From the NCBI GenBank assembly GCA_943704425.1, contig CALSCP010000642.1, forward strand, positions 60,717-90,577: a stretch of 29,861 bases of DNA, read 5' to 3'. Under the pieces are notes generated by a model. It had not been told where the DNA came from, did not search any database, and was given only the letters and a program-made list of their open reading frames with translations. The position numbers and the translations under genes are program-made. Position 1 is the first letter of the stretch. Each line of letters starts with the position of its first letter. This document shows, piece after piece, positions 1 to 9,897 of this stretch. This stretch comes from Ministeria vibrans ATCC 50519 (taxonomy: Eukaryota; Opisthokonta; Filasterea).

Positions 1-1
1 C

Positions 2-2055
2 GGTCAGAAGTGGGCCTGTTCCGAGGGTACCTACCAGGACGAGGCGGGTCAGTCTCAGTGCGACGCATGCCCCTTCGGACACTACTGTACCGGCGGCAAG
101 GCACTCGAATGTCCCGTGGGCCATTCGTGCACTGGCGGCGCCAAGACTCTGTGCCCCGACGGCTCGTACACCGACCAGACGGCCCAAGGCTCGTGCGTCA
201 CCTGCCCTGTCCACCACTACTGCGCCAACGGCGACAAGATTGTCTGCCCCGAGGGTCTCTACCAGGACACGACGGGTCAGATTCAGTGCAAGCCTTGTGA
301 GGCAACGTACATGTGTAGCGCGGGTGTCCGTACTCTGTGCGCTCCGGGCTCGTTCCAGGACATTGCGACGCAATCGTCGTGCAAGCAGTGCGCTCAGTCG
401 TACTTCTGCGTGAGCGGCGTGCAGACACGTTGCGCTGCAGGCTCGTATACACCGTCGGCTGGCGCCAGCACCTGCCTGACCTGCCCCATTGGCTCGCTCT
501 GCGTCCTTGGCAGTGCCACCGTGTGTGCTAGCGGCAGCTACCAGGAGCAAACTGGTCAGTCTACCTGTGACACTTGCCCCGCCAACTACTCGTGCCAAGC
601 CGGTGCCCGCACTTTGTGTGCCGCCGGTAGCTACCAGGATGCCCCTGGTGCCTCGACCTGCAAGACCTGCGCCGCTGGCTCAAGCTGCACCGCGGGTGTT
701 CAGACTGAGTGCGCAGCCGGCGACCACCAGGAGCTGACTGGCCAGTCGACATGCAACACGTGCCCCGTGGGTCACTCGTGCACTGGCGGCCGCAAGTCAC
801 TCTGCGCTGCGGGTACCCACACCTCGTCGGCAGGCAACAGCGCTTGTGTGGCTTGTGCCACAGCGCACTTCTGCGTGAACGGTGCTGAAACCATCTGTGC
901 CGCGGGCGAGTACCAAGAGAACACGGGTCAGTCGACATGCATCACTTGCCCCGCCGGCCACTCGTGCAACAATGGTATTCGCACCGTGTGCGCCTCGGGC
1001 TATGTTCAGTTCAGCACCGGCAGCGACCACTGTGTGGCGTGTGCCATTGGCTCTGTTTGCTCAGGCAACACTCAGACTGTGTGCCCCGACGGCACCCACA
1101 CGGACGCGGTCGCCCAGACCACATGCCAGACATGTGCAATTGCCAGCTTCTGCACCGGCGGAAGCCAGGTGAAGTGCCCACCGGGCTCCTACCAGGCGCG
1201 TGCAGGTCAGTCGAACTGCGAGCTGTGTGAGGCACAGAACTTCTGTCTCAACGGCGTGCAGACTGTGTGTGCCGACGGCACCTACCAGCCAGAGGCCAAC
1301 CAGACAAACTGTCTGACGTGCCCGGCCAACAACGAGTGTACGCTCGGATCTGCGTCAGTGTGCGCCGCCGGTTCGTACCAGGAGCTCACTGGTCAGTCGG
1401 CGTGCATCACGTGTACCGACGGCTACGAGTGTGCTAACGGCGCGCGGACACAGTGTGACGAAGGCAAGTACTCGGACGCGTCGACTCAGCGTGTGTGTGC
1501 CACATGCCTCGACGGCCACTTCTGCACAGCAGGCCTCATTGCAACCTGTCCCGATGGCAGCTACACGCTCCAGGCGGGCTCGGCATCGTGCACCACCTGC
1601 CCCGTCGGCTACTCATGCGCGAGCGGTGTGGCGACTCTATGTGGTGTTGGCTCCTATGCGGCAAGCACGGGTCAAAGCTCATGCGATGAGTGTGCCGCTG
1701 GTCATGCCTGTGCCAACGGTGTGCAGACGCCGTGTGCCGTGGGAACCTACCAGATCCTCACGGGACAGGAGGAGTGCCTGGGCTGCCCCGCCGCCCACAC
1801 TTGCCAGGGTGCTACTGCCAAGCCGATCATCTGCGCTGCGGGTACGCATCAGCCCGACACTGGCCGCTCCAACTGTCTCTCGTGTGACGCTGGCAACTTC
1901 TGCGTCCAGGGTGTGCAGGCGCCGTGCGCCGCTGAGTGGTACCAGGAGCAGGCAGGCCAGTCGGCATGCGTTACGTGTGCGTCCGTCACCTCAAACAAGT
2001 ACTGTGACAGCGGTCGTCTTGTGGCATGCCCCTCGGGCTACACTTGCTCGAAGGG
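2..2055 (+). repeat. Tandem 93-bp (31-aa) cysteine-rich repeats, about 21 full copies
   Basis: The consensus is C-x2-G-x(S/T)-(Y/H)-Q-x3-(T/A)-GQS-x-C-x2-C-x3-x2-C-x2-G-x-x-T-x, with four cysteines per unit and a very constant period of 31 residues. Copies differ by many substitutions, so the array is old rather than freshly amplified. One copy near 107-151 is truncated: it keeps only the CPVGHSCTGG half and lacks the first half. The last copies (about 1750-2055) vary slightly in length before the EGF-like domain. Confidence 0.9.
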
Positions 2056-5000
2056 CACCAAGATTGACACAAACGAGTGTCTGTCGGCCGCAACCAACGA
2101 GTGTGCACAGCTGTGCCTTAACAATGACGGCGGCTACTCGTGTGGCTGTCAACTGGGCTACTCAAAGATTGATAATGGCTACTCGACCGACAAGGCAGGT
2201 GGTTGTGTGCTCAGCCAGAATGTCACCGACGTTCTTGGACCCCAGCCGACGAGCGCCGCCAACCGTGTCATTGATGCTTGGTCGCCCAAGTGGGGCGTGA
2301 CGACAGACACGCCGACGGTCACCTTCAACGCCACCGGATTTGAAGATGCCTCCGTGGTCGAGCTGTACACGTACGACGGCACTGACTCAAGCGCAAACTT
2401 TGTCGACTACAGCGTTTGCACGTTCCTCGCGGCGACTGGACGTAAGTCTCATTTTGCATGTGAGGTTGCATCGCCCGGCTCGCGCTCGCAGACGGTCTAC
2501 CTGTACATCAGCGCCGACCAGGGTGCCAGTCTTGTGGCGACTAACGAGCCGATGGAGTTCACCTTCTTCGCGCCGCCTCCCGGCATGATTGCCGCGCCCT
2601 TCTCAAGCACTGGTGGCAGCATTGATGTTGTCTTTGGATCGGAGGCACAGGCAGTTGCGACCACCGACTTCGTGGCGGGCGATTGCAACGCCTTCTTTGA
2701 CTCGGCCACCACGACCAAGCTTGGTGCTGCAAGCCAGTGCCGGTTTGTCGACTCGTTCACTCTGAGCATTCTGCTCGGCTCAACAGCCACCATCAAGCCT
2801 ACGGACACGCTCGTCCTTCGCGATTTCCCTCTTGTGGGCGTCACCCGTGGCGGCGTCGAGGCATACAACCAGACATACGCAATCATTTCCAGTGGCTCGA
2901 TTGCCGTGACCGCACCCGAGACTCTGCCGTCCCCCGTGATTTCGCTGCAAGGACCTGCCCAGCTCGACGCGTGCAACGACTACACGCTCACCGCGTCTGT
3001 TCAGAGTGGTGGTGCTGGCCGCCCAGTGTCCTTCAACTGGGGCTTGGTTGAGTCGTCGGTCAACTCGTCGCTGTCCTTTGACGTCGCTAGCTTTGTCAGC
3101 ACGGTGACGACCAACCCGTTGGTGGTGCCACGCCACTTGTTTGTGGACAATGCCTGGTTCCAATTCGAGGTGATTGTCAAGAACTTCTTCGACGGTCATG
3201 GTACGTCCACGTCGCCCAAGGTGACCGTCAGTGCCGACCAGCTGCCCGTCGTAACCATTAATGGCCCGGCGAGCATCTCGGCGCTGCCCACTCAAATTAC
3301 AACGATTGAGGCGAGCGTTAAGACCACTTCGTGTCTTGCGGAGCAGGATGTGCCCACCTTCCAGTGGACTTCGTTGCCCGTGATCAGCGGTGGACTGGGA
3401 CCATCGCAGACGACCACGTCGCTCACGCTCATGCCTGGTGTGCTCTCTGCGGGCGTTACATACACCTTTTCGCTGCAGGCCACGTCCAAGGACACCACCA
3501 CGGGCGCTATTGTGCAGCCTCTGCCGGCCACGGTTGAGGTGGTTGCCGAGCACGCCTCGCTAGAGATCAAGGGAGTGACACAGGAGATTTCGGCGTTCAC
3601 GTCGCAACAGATCAACCTGGCGCCTTACTGTAGCGATCCCGATGTTGGACCTAAGGGCGACAGCAATGTCGACCAGTGTGCCTACACATGGACCTGCTCA
3701 TACACTGTCTTTGGCATCTCGACGCCTTGTCCGTCGTTCACTGCCGGCTCGCGTCTGCTGTCGTTCGCCGCCGATTCGTTTGCGGATCAAGGTACCGTTG
3801 AGCTTACGGTGACTGCCACCAAGGACACACGCACCAAGAAGCACACAACGACCATTTCGCTGCTGCTTTCCGAGGAGGGTGGCGAGGCCTACCTCCCCAT
3901 GGTCGCTGTTGTCGCGCAGCAATCCGGCGTGAACCCTACGGACAACATTCGTCTGACGGCGACGCTGTATGACGACGAGGGTGCCGCACTGGACGGCTTC
4001 CGCGAGCTCAGCTGGTCCGTCGACACGGTGGTCAACTACGGTACGGCCGACCTGACTGCCGCGGGCACTGTGTGCTCGGTGAACGGCGTGACGTCGTTGC
4101 CAACACTCTGTGTTGCTGCTTCGACCTTGGGCGCCAACCGTCTTTACCGATTCCGCATGACTGACGTTGCCACAGGCTCGTACGGTTTCGTCGATGTCTA
4201 TGTCAACAGCGGCCCTACTGGCGGTGCACTGACGGTGACGCCCGCGTCCGGCGGCGTTGCGATGTCCACCTTGTTCATGCTGTCGGCCGACCAGTTTGCC
4301 GATGCGCACTCGCCCATCCAGTACCTGATGAGCTTTGTCGATTCGACTGGCGCGGCACACGTGCTGAGCCCGCTGTCGCCGTCGGCGACATTCGAGACGA
4401 TGCTTCCGGCGGGCTCGTCCAAGGACAACAAGCTGACGCTGCGCGTGACCGCCGTGGATGCGTTTGGAGCCTCGTCGAGTGTGGACACAACCATCACACT
4501 GCTGCCGTGGGAGTCACCGGCGCCCACTGCAGCCGAGATTGACGCGGAGCTGTGCGACCAGATGGGCGTGGCCGTCAGTGTTCTTGACCCGGCGCAGACT
4601 GCAAGTTACGTTTCGGGCATGTACGGCGTGCTGCAGACGGTGAAGGAAGAGACGGCCTCATGCACGTCGTGCCGGGCGCAGGTGATCAATGAAATTGGCG
4701 AGCGCATTGGCCTTGTCTTCAGCACCATGGCGGGAACCATTGAAGAGCTCCAGCAAGTTGCGGACATGACCGAGCTTGCTCTTTCCATGGGACAGAGCTG
4801 CCAGTCGGAAAAGTTGACGAACATGGAGTTCTGGTGCAAGAGCATGCAGCTGACGCTTAACGCTTACATGCTCCCGCTGTCGTCGTACTACACGCAAACG
4901 GGTGCACTACCCACAAGTCAGGTTGATCCGGAGACGTCTCAGCAGCTTGTGAACATTTTGAACCTGCAGACGTCACTTGGATGCGAGCAGAACATGGAGG

Positions 5001-6199
5001 CGATCACTGGCCAGATTGCGCTGATTTCGTCGTTCCTCATGGCGCCCGGTGACGCGCCTCTGTCGTACGTGAGCGGCAACATGCGCGTGTCGTTCAGCAA
5101 AGTCAACCTCATGGTCGACTCGAACAACGGCACGGTGGGCGGTGTTATGTGTGCTTCGGGCTCAACCTGCCCGTCGGTGACCTTTGACCGTGACCAGCTC
5201 GTTGATATTATTGGTGATCTCCAGAACGTCCTTATTGTGGCCAACATGTACGAGACGGCGCCTTTCTCGGCTGAGTCGTGGGCGGCCATTGCCACGTGCG
5301 GCAACTCGCAGACGGTCGAAGTGCAGCTGATTGACGCTGCCGTGATGGAGGTGGAAGCTCTTGAGATCTCGGGCATGACGCAGCCCGCGGAGATTGTCAT
5401 TCCGTACCCGAGCAACTGCGCCTCGACGGTGATTATTGCGGCCAAGTGCGAGTGGTACAACGAGACGTCGAAGACGTGGGTCGAGTCAGGTGTGCAAGGC
5501 GTCGTTGTGAACGGCGTCACGACATGCGAGACTTCGCACTTGACTGCCTTTCAGATGGTCACCACCTACGACGTTGACGACGGCGCTCAGGGCTCCGGCT
5601 CAGGCAGTTCGTCGTCGTCGTCGTCGATGGTTCTGTACGGCGCCATTGCCGGTGTGGCCATATTCGCCGTGGTCATCATTGCGCTCATTGCGCTGTTTGT
5701 GCATCGCAACAGCGAGAAGTACAACCGCGGCACAATCTTTAATGTGATGAGCAAGACGGAGAACGAGACGGAGAAGAAGAAGGGATTCAACATGTACATC
5801 CTGCAGGAGCACGGTCTGGAGGTGCCGACGACCGAGAGCGACCGCACCGACGGTCTCTGGGAGAACCAGAAGTCTGCCGAGGACGAGATGTACGGGTCGA
5901 TCGAGGACAGCGTCTCGCATGGTGGTGGACTTGCCAAGCAGCCCAGCATGAATTCGCAGTCGTCCTTCTGGATCAACCCGATGCTTCTGCTCGACGGCGC
6001 GACCACTGAGGAGTCGACTGCCGACGGCGCCATGATTCTTGACGACTCGTCGGCCGGCGGGTTCTCGTCGACGGCGAGTGCTGCTGCGCGTCGTCAGAGC
6101 ATCATTACGTCGCTTGCAAGCGCCAACATGCTGACAGACCGCGCTCTGCAGCCCATGAACTCAATGATCGAGGACCCCGACACGGAGTTTATGTGTTGA
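2..6199 (+). CDS. Large cysteine-repeat / REJ / GPS-like single-pass membrane protein (5' end outside window)
   Basis: The frame is open from base 2 to the TGA at 6197-6199, about 2065 visible residues with no intron, so the N-terminus lies left of the window. In order: about 21 complete 31-residue cysteine repeats of the ephrin-receptor-like (GCC2_GCC3) type (residues 1-680); an EGF-like domain with DTNEC...CLNNDGGYSCGC (about 689-735); an IPT-like beta stretch (about 755-860, weak); REJ/PKD-like beta domains as in polycystin-1 (about 980-1500); a helical then beta region resembling a GAIN domain ending in a GPS-like motif, CEWYNETSKTW...CETSHLTAF (HL-T around 1846-1848); a poly-Ser linker; one membrane helix (about 1876-1901); and a cytoplasmic tail of about 160 residues ending DTEFMC. 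The likely role is a cell-surface adhesion or sensing receptor. Unlike the receptor further right, it has one helix, not seven. Domain assignments are by eye; the repeats and the helix are the surest. Confidence 0.85.
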   Translation, partial: GQKWACSEGTYQDEAGQSQCDACPFGHYCTGGKALECPVGHSCTGGAKTLCPDGSYTDQTAQGSCVTCPVHHYCANGDKIVCPEGLYQDTTGQIQCKPCEATYMCSAGVRTLCAPGSFQDIATQSSCKQCAQSYFCVSGVQTRCAAGSYTPSAGASTCLTCPIGSLCVLGSATVCASGSYQEQTGQSTCDTCPANYSCQAGARTLCAAGSYQDAPGASTCKTCAAGSSCTAGVQTECAAGDHQELTGQSTCNTCPVGHSCTGGRKSLCAAGTHTSSAGNSACVACATAHFCVNGAETICAAGEYQENTGQSTCITCPAGHSCNNGIRTVCASGYVQFSTGSDHCVACAIGSVCSGNTQTVCPDGTHTDAVAQTTCQTCAIASFCTGGSQVKCPPGSYQARAGQSNCELCEAQNFCLNGVQTVCADGTYQPEANQTNCLTCPANNECTLGSASVCAAGSYQELTGQSACITCTDGYECANGARTQCDEGKYSDASTQRVCATCLDGHFCTAGLIATCPDGSYTLQAGSASCTTCPVGYSCASGVATLCGVGSYAASTGQSSCDECAAGHACANGVQTPCAVGTYQILTGQEECLGCPAAHTCQGATAKPIICAAGTHQPDTGRSNCLSCDAGNFCVQGVQAPCAAEWYQEQAGQSACVTCASVTSNKYCDSGRLVACPSGYTCSKGTKIDTNECLSAATNECAQLCLNNDGGYSCGCQLGYSKIDNGYSTDKAGGCVLSQNVTDVLGPQPTSAANRVIDAWSPKWGVTTDTPTVTFNATGFEDASVVELYTYDGTDSSANFVDYSVCTFLAATGRKSHFACEVASPGSRSQTVYLYISADQGASLVATNEPMEFTFFAPPPGMIAAPFSSTGGSIDVVFGSEAQAVATTDFVAGDCNAFFDSATTTKLGAASQCRFVDSFTLSILLGSTATIKPTDTLVLRDFPLVGVTRGGVEAYNQTYAIISSGSIAVTAPETLPSPVISLQGPAQLDACNDYTLTASVQSGGAGRPVSFNWGLVESSVNSSLSFDVASFVSTVTTNPLVVPRHLFVDNAWFQFEVIVKNFFDGHGTSTSPKVTVSADQLPVVTINGPASISALPTQITTIEASVKTTSCLAEQDVPTFQWTSLPVISGGLGPSQTTTSLTLMPGVLSAGVTYTFSLQATSKDTTTGAIVQPLPATVEVVAEHASLEIKGVTQEISAFTSQQINLAPYCSDPDVGPKGDSNVDQCAYTWTCSYTVFGISTPCPSFTAGSRLLSFAADSFADQGTVELTVTATKDTRTKKHTTTISLLLSEEGGEAYLPMVAVVAQQSGVNPTDNIRLTATLYDDEGAALDGFRELSWSVDTVVNYGTADLTAAGTVCSVNGVTSLPTLCVAASTLGANRLYRFRMTDVATGSYGFVDVYVNSGPTGGALTVTPASGGVAMSTLFMLSADQFADAHSPIQYLMSFVDSTGAAHVLSPLSPSATFETMLPAGSSKDNKLTLRVTAVDAFGASSSVDTTITLLPWESPAPTAAEIDAELCDQMGVAVSVLDPAQTASYVSGMYGVLQTVKEETASCTSCRAQVINEIGERIGLVFSTMAGTIEELQQVADMTELALSMGQSCQSEKLTNMEFWCKSMQLTLNAYMLPLSSYYTQTGALPTSQVDPETSQQLVNILNLQTSLGCEQNMEAITGQIALISSFLMAPGDAPLSYVSGNMRVSFSKVNLMVDSNNGTVGGVMCASGSTCPSVTFDRDQLVDIIGDLQNVLIVANMYETAPFSAESWAAIATCGNSQTVEVQLIDAAVMEVEALEISGMTQPAEIVIPYPSNCASTVIIAAKCEWYNETSKTWVESGVQGVVVNGVTTCETSHLTAFQMVTTYDVDDGAQGSGSGSSSSSSSMVLYGAIAGVAIFAVVIIALIALFVHRNSEKYNRGTIFNVMSKTENETEKKKGFNMYILQEHGLEVPTTESDRTDGLWENQKSAEDEMYGSIEDSVSHGGGLAKQPSMNSQSSFWINPMLLLDGATTEESTADGAMILDDSSAGGFSSTASAAARRQSIITSLASANMLTDRALQPMNSMIEDPDTEFMC

Positions 6200-6435
6200 G
6201 GAAGACAGAACAGAGAGAAAGAGGAAAGAGAGAAAGAGAGAGAAACAAAGAGACTTTCTTGTGACAATCAACCAGCAGGTGTAATATTGTAGGCGGTTGG
6301 TTGACGATCACATGCATGACTCAATGAATAAAGACTGTTGGCGAATGGCGAATAGATTATAATTATATCTGATCAGAAAGGAAGTTTAAAATTATACACT
6401 GATTCAGATTGATTTTCTTTGTTTTCTTTAAATCA
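6200..6435 (+). other. Intergenic: 3' UTR of the cysteine-repeat gene and 5' flank of the methyltransferase gene
   Basis: A purine-rich GA stretch (about 6200-6255) follows the stop codon. An AATAAA hexamer at 6327-6332, 128 bp after the stop, is the best poly(A) signal candidate for the upstream gene. The remainder is AT-rich with no coding potential. Confidence 0.5.
6327..6332 (+). terminator. AATAAA poly(A) signal candidate
   Basis: This is the canonical hexamer, 128 bp downstream of the cysteine-repeat gene's stop and 104 bp upstream of the next start codon. It is the only such hexamer in this gap. Confidence 0.5.
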
Positions 6436-7624
6436 ATGAGCCACCTTGCGTATATTATGGACTGGGCCCGAGACCACCCGATTGGAGCGGCGGTGGCGCT
6501 TGGAGTTTCAGCGTGGGTGGTGAAGAAGCATGTTGATTACTATTGGCCATGCAAGTGCTGCTGCAAGAAGCAAGAGACGAGCGACAATGTGTACGAGGGC
6601 GACCGGATGCTTGCCGAGTACCTTACGCTGCACTATGCGCCCGCGAGCGTCGTCCAGCCGTACTCCTTTGGGCCCCAGGGCGCGACGGACTTCCCGTTGC
6701 GCTGTGCCGAGGTACGCGTGTAAAAGCAAGATTCTTGTCGTGCCACTGGTTCGTGCAGCTGTTGCACTCATGCCTGTGATCGACTGCGAGCCCACTGGTG
6801 ATTTGTTTTTGGCGTCTTTCTCATTCCGATGGCGCCACGAAATATGCGCCCAATTTCGCACTGCTCATTTCTGCCCACTCTCACACCCACACTTCCCCTT
6901 TCTCTTCCCCTTGCCTTGTAGCTGTGTGTGAAGCACCAGCCAAAGGGAAAGCGAGCTCGCGCGCTTGATATTGGCTGTGCAGTGGGTCGATCGTCTTTTG
7001 AGCTGGCTCGATCATTCGATTCGGTTCTGGGCATGGATCTGTCGGCGTCGTTCATCAACTGTGCCAACGATCTCAAAGCAAACGGCTCGCGCGACTTCCA
7101 TCTTACGGACTGTTTTGAATTGACGACGCCCTGCGAAGCGCGTATTGATCAGGACATTGTAAGCGTCGCTGTGACGGGGTTGCCCTACATGAACCTCTCC
7201 CCTAAATTGATGTGTCTTTTTCGTTTCGTAGGATCGATCCAAGACATCTTTTGCCGTTGCCGACGCGTGTCAATTGAACCTGTCGGCTCTCGGTCAGTTT
7301 GATCTGGTACTCGCAGCCAACCTCATCTGCCGTTTGCCCGACCCACGCAAGTTTCTCAGCGATGCCGGAGCGCTCGTTGCCTCGGGTGGCCACCTGGTGA
7401 TCATGAGCCCGTTCACCTTCATGACGGAATACACGCCTCGTGACAAGCTTGTGGCGGGCTACATGCGCGACGGAAAGCGCTTTGAGGGCATCGACGGTCT
7501 TCATGAGTGTCTTGACGGTGCCTTTACGCTGGTTCACACCGAAGACATGCCCTTCTTCATCCGCGAAACTGCGCGCAAAAACCAATGGACCGTTTCTCAG
7601 GCGACCGTCTGGAAGCGCAAGTAG
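6436..7624 (+). CDS. OvoA C-terminal-type methyltransferase (putative 4-mercaptohistidine N1-methyltransferase), 3 exons
   Basis: Exons are 6436-6711, 6922-7158 and 7232-7624, all joined in phase 0, giving 301 residues. Introns are 210 and 73 bp. The first exon encodes a short hydrophobic segment (about residues 14-30, HPIGAAVALGVSAWVV) followed by a CKCCCKK cluster, suggesting a membrane anchor. The body is a class I SAM methyltransferase: FPLRCAE|LCVKH spans the first splice junction, motif I is ALDIGCAVGRSSFELA (about 106-121), then VLGMDLSASFI, FDLVLAANLICRLPDP, a strand VIMSPFTF and the C-terminal block DMPFFIRETARKNQWTVSQA. These blocks match the methyltransferase that forms the C-terminal half of OvoA, which N-methylates 5-thiohistidine to ovothiol A, an antioxidant thiol. 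Here it stands alone without the sulfoxide-synthase half. The substrate is inferred from family only. Confidence 0.85.
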
Positions 7625-7989
7625 CAATGTGTACATATTCCTTGGCCTAATTCAGTTACATTGGGTGATTTGAGACCATACTTATTATTATCATTAGAAT
7701 AATATTATTAGGAAATTAATAGAGTAATAGAGAGTAGAGGTAGTGATCAGTAGTAAAAGTCTTTGGTCGCTATATCACGTCACTTGTCTGGCCATCATTC
7801 ATCAGGCAACCTGTCTTCACTCCATGAGTCTCCCTCTCGACGCAGGTGTAGTTTAGAAAGTGATTCTGAGCTGTTTTTGTGTGGTGGATAATAAACAAAA
7901 TTGATAATCTCTTCCGACTTCTTATTATAAAAATAATTAAAATATAAATTATAACTATTATTATTAATTATTTGCTCTACTCCAGTGAG
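7625..7989. other. Intergenic, AT-rich, no gene seen
   Basis: These 365 bp hold the 3' end of the methyltransferase gene and the 5' flank of the RHL1-like gene. There are ATTATT-rich stretches near 7681-7715 and 7920-7975, and one AATAAA at 7890-7895. That hexamer is 266 bp past the stop and only about 95 bp before the next start, so its assignment is uncertain. I see no coding or RNA gene signal. Confidence 0.5.
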
Positions 7990-9853
7990 ATGTCATCAGA
8001 CAGTGACGAGTTTCTACCGACGCCGTCAAGCCGGTAAGGGTACATTTGTGTAAAGGGAACAGGACACGAATGCGACTCATGAAAAACGCGATTGCCAGAT
8101 CGGCTCGAAAGCGCCCCGCAGCTGTTGTCGTTGTAAGCTCGAGTGGACAAAGTGATAGTGACGACCAACCAGTGATTCCGCGCTCGAAAGTTCGACGAGC
8201 GGCGACGAAGAAGCGCACAGTTGTCGAAACGGTGGACTCGGACGCGATCAGCTCAGCCTCCGAGAGCGAGTTTAACGACGACGCGGGCGACAGCGACGAC
8301 GACAACGACGACGACGATCTGTTTGCACCGGTGAGCAAGAAGAAACGTACGCCTGTGAAGAAAGCAGCAGCATCGACAGCGAAAACACCTTCGACGCCCA
8401 AAACGACCGCCACAACAACAGCAAAATCATCCTCATCCAAGCGCGTGATGGCCAACGGCAAAGGCAAGGCGTCCCCATCAACGCCCACCACTACCCCTAA
8501 GACAGCTACTGCGCGAGGCTCCAAGAAGAAGGCGGCCGCTCCAAAGGCACTGGAAGAATCGGAATTGGCTGAGGAGCGCGAGCTGCGTCTGGCGCGTGAG
8601 AAGGTCTGCGAAGAGTAAGTGAGCCCTCAGCTTAATCTTTACGCTCAACACCCACCCCTAATATTATTTCTACGCGCATCTTGTTTTCCATCTCTCTTAC
8701 TCTCTGTTTCTCAGTCTCAAAATGCGCGTGAGAGGACGTACGTTTGCCACCGAGATGCAAAAGGCAGACAAACTGCTGAACCATCCTCCAGGTAAGCGTG
8801 TCTGAGACGGACGTGTAGCGCTCTTTCACGCGAAGTTTATATTACTAATACCTTTACTTTTATTATTATTATTATTATTATTGTTCTTATGACAATAATA
8901 TTATATTTTTAGAGCTTGTGGGGTGCAACGGCGGAACGATTGTGAAGCGACAGGACAAAGTGAAAGGGAACTATCTTGTGTCATTTCCCGGGCGGTTCCG
9001 GTTGCTGCGTGCGGCGGCAGCTGCGGCGGGGGGCCGTATAGGCGCCGTCAAGGACATCGACTCGCCCACACCCGTTGTGTATGTGGACTTTGATAGCGGG
9101 CGTCTCAAGATGCACGGCGTTGTGGTGCGCCCGACAACCCGCTTTCATACGCTTGAGTGCAATCCCGACAGTACGAACAACGAAAAATAGAAACACTTTT
9201 ACTTTGCCATCGGTTTCTTCTTGTTAAATTGTATTTTGTCTTTGTGTTTCTAGAGAAATCGATTCAGTTTACTGGGTCGTATGACAGTGTGATTGTGTTG
9301 TCGCAGTGTTATTGGATTGGGAGGGCCGAGGATAATCCGGAGGAAAAGGAACTGCCATTGCCTGAGGGACTCATTTCACCCCTTGAGATGTCGGTCGAGG
9401 GGACGCCAGTTAAGTCGCAGCAGCTGCAAGGGGGTGTGAAGCGGGCACGGGGTCAAGAGGAGGGAAATTATCAAAAGGAAGAAGGAATGGAGGAGGAGGA
9501 GGAGGAGGAGCTTAGTGCGAGTCAACGAACAAAGCGCGTGAGACGGAGCATTCTGAATTATGCAGAGCTGGGTGGAGGAAATGATAAGGATGATGATGAT
9601 GAAGAAGGGGAAGAAGAAGAAGAAGAAGAAGAAGAAGAAGAAGAAGAAGAAGAAGAAGAAGAAGAAGAAGACGACGAGGAGGAGGTTAATGATAATGATG
9701 ATGATAACGATGAAGAGGGAAATGGAGAGTGTGAAGCCTCACAGGAATCGATTGTACTTGTGAAGAGTTCTCGAGAACGACCGCGGCGAGTTAGAAAGCT
9801 TGTGATCGAAGAGGAAGAGGGCGATGAGGACGAGGACGAGGACCACGATGGCA

Positions 9854-9897
<44 letters not shown>

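Noticed and set aside
2-2055. Regular 93-bp repeats considered as a CRISPR-like or satellite array
   Set aside because: The repeats are coding, divergent and in frame with conserved cysteines, with no spacer structure; the genome is eukaryotic.
1431-2300. 289-codon plus-strand frame overlapping the cysteine repeats
   Set aside because: It is a frame-shifted shadow of the repeats, rich in Ala/Arg/Pro and without the repeat cysteine pattern; the real frame is unambiguous.
2780-3553. 257-codon open frame on the minus strand
   Set aside because: It lies wholly antisense to the REJ-like region of the left gene, has an arginine/histidine-rich shadow composition and resembles no family.
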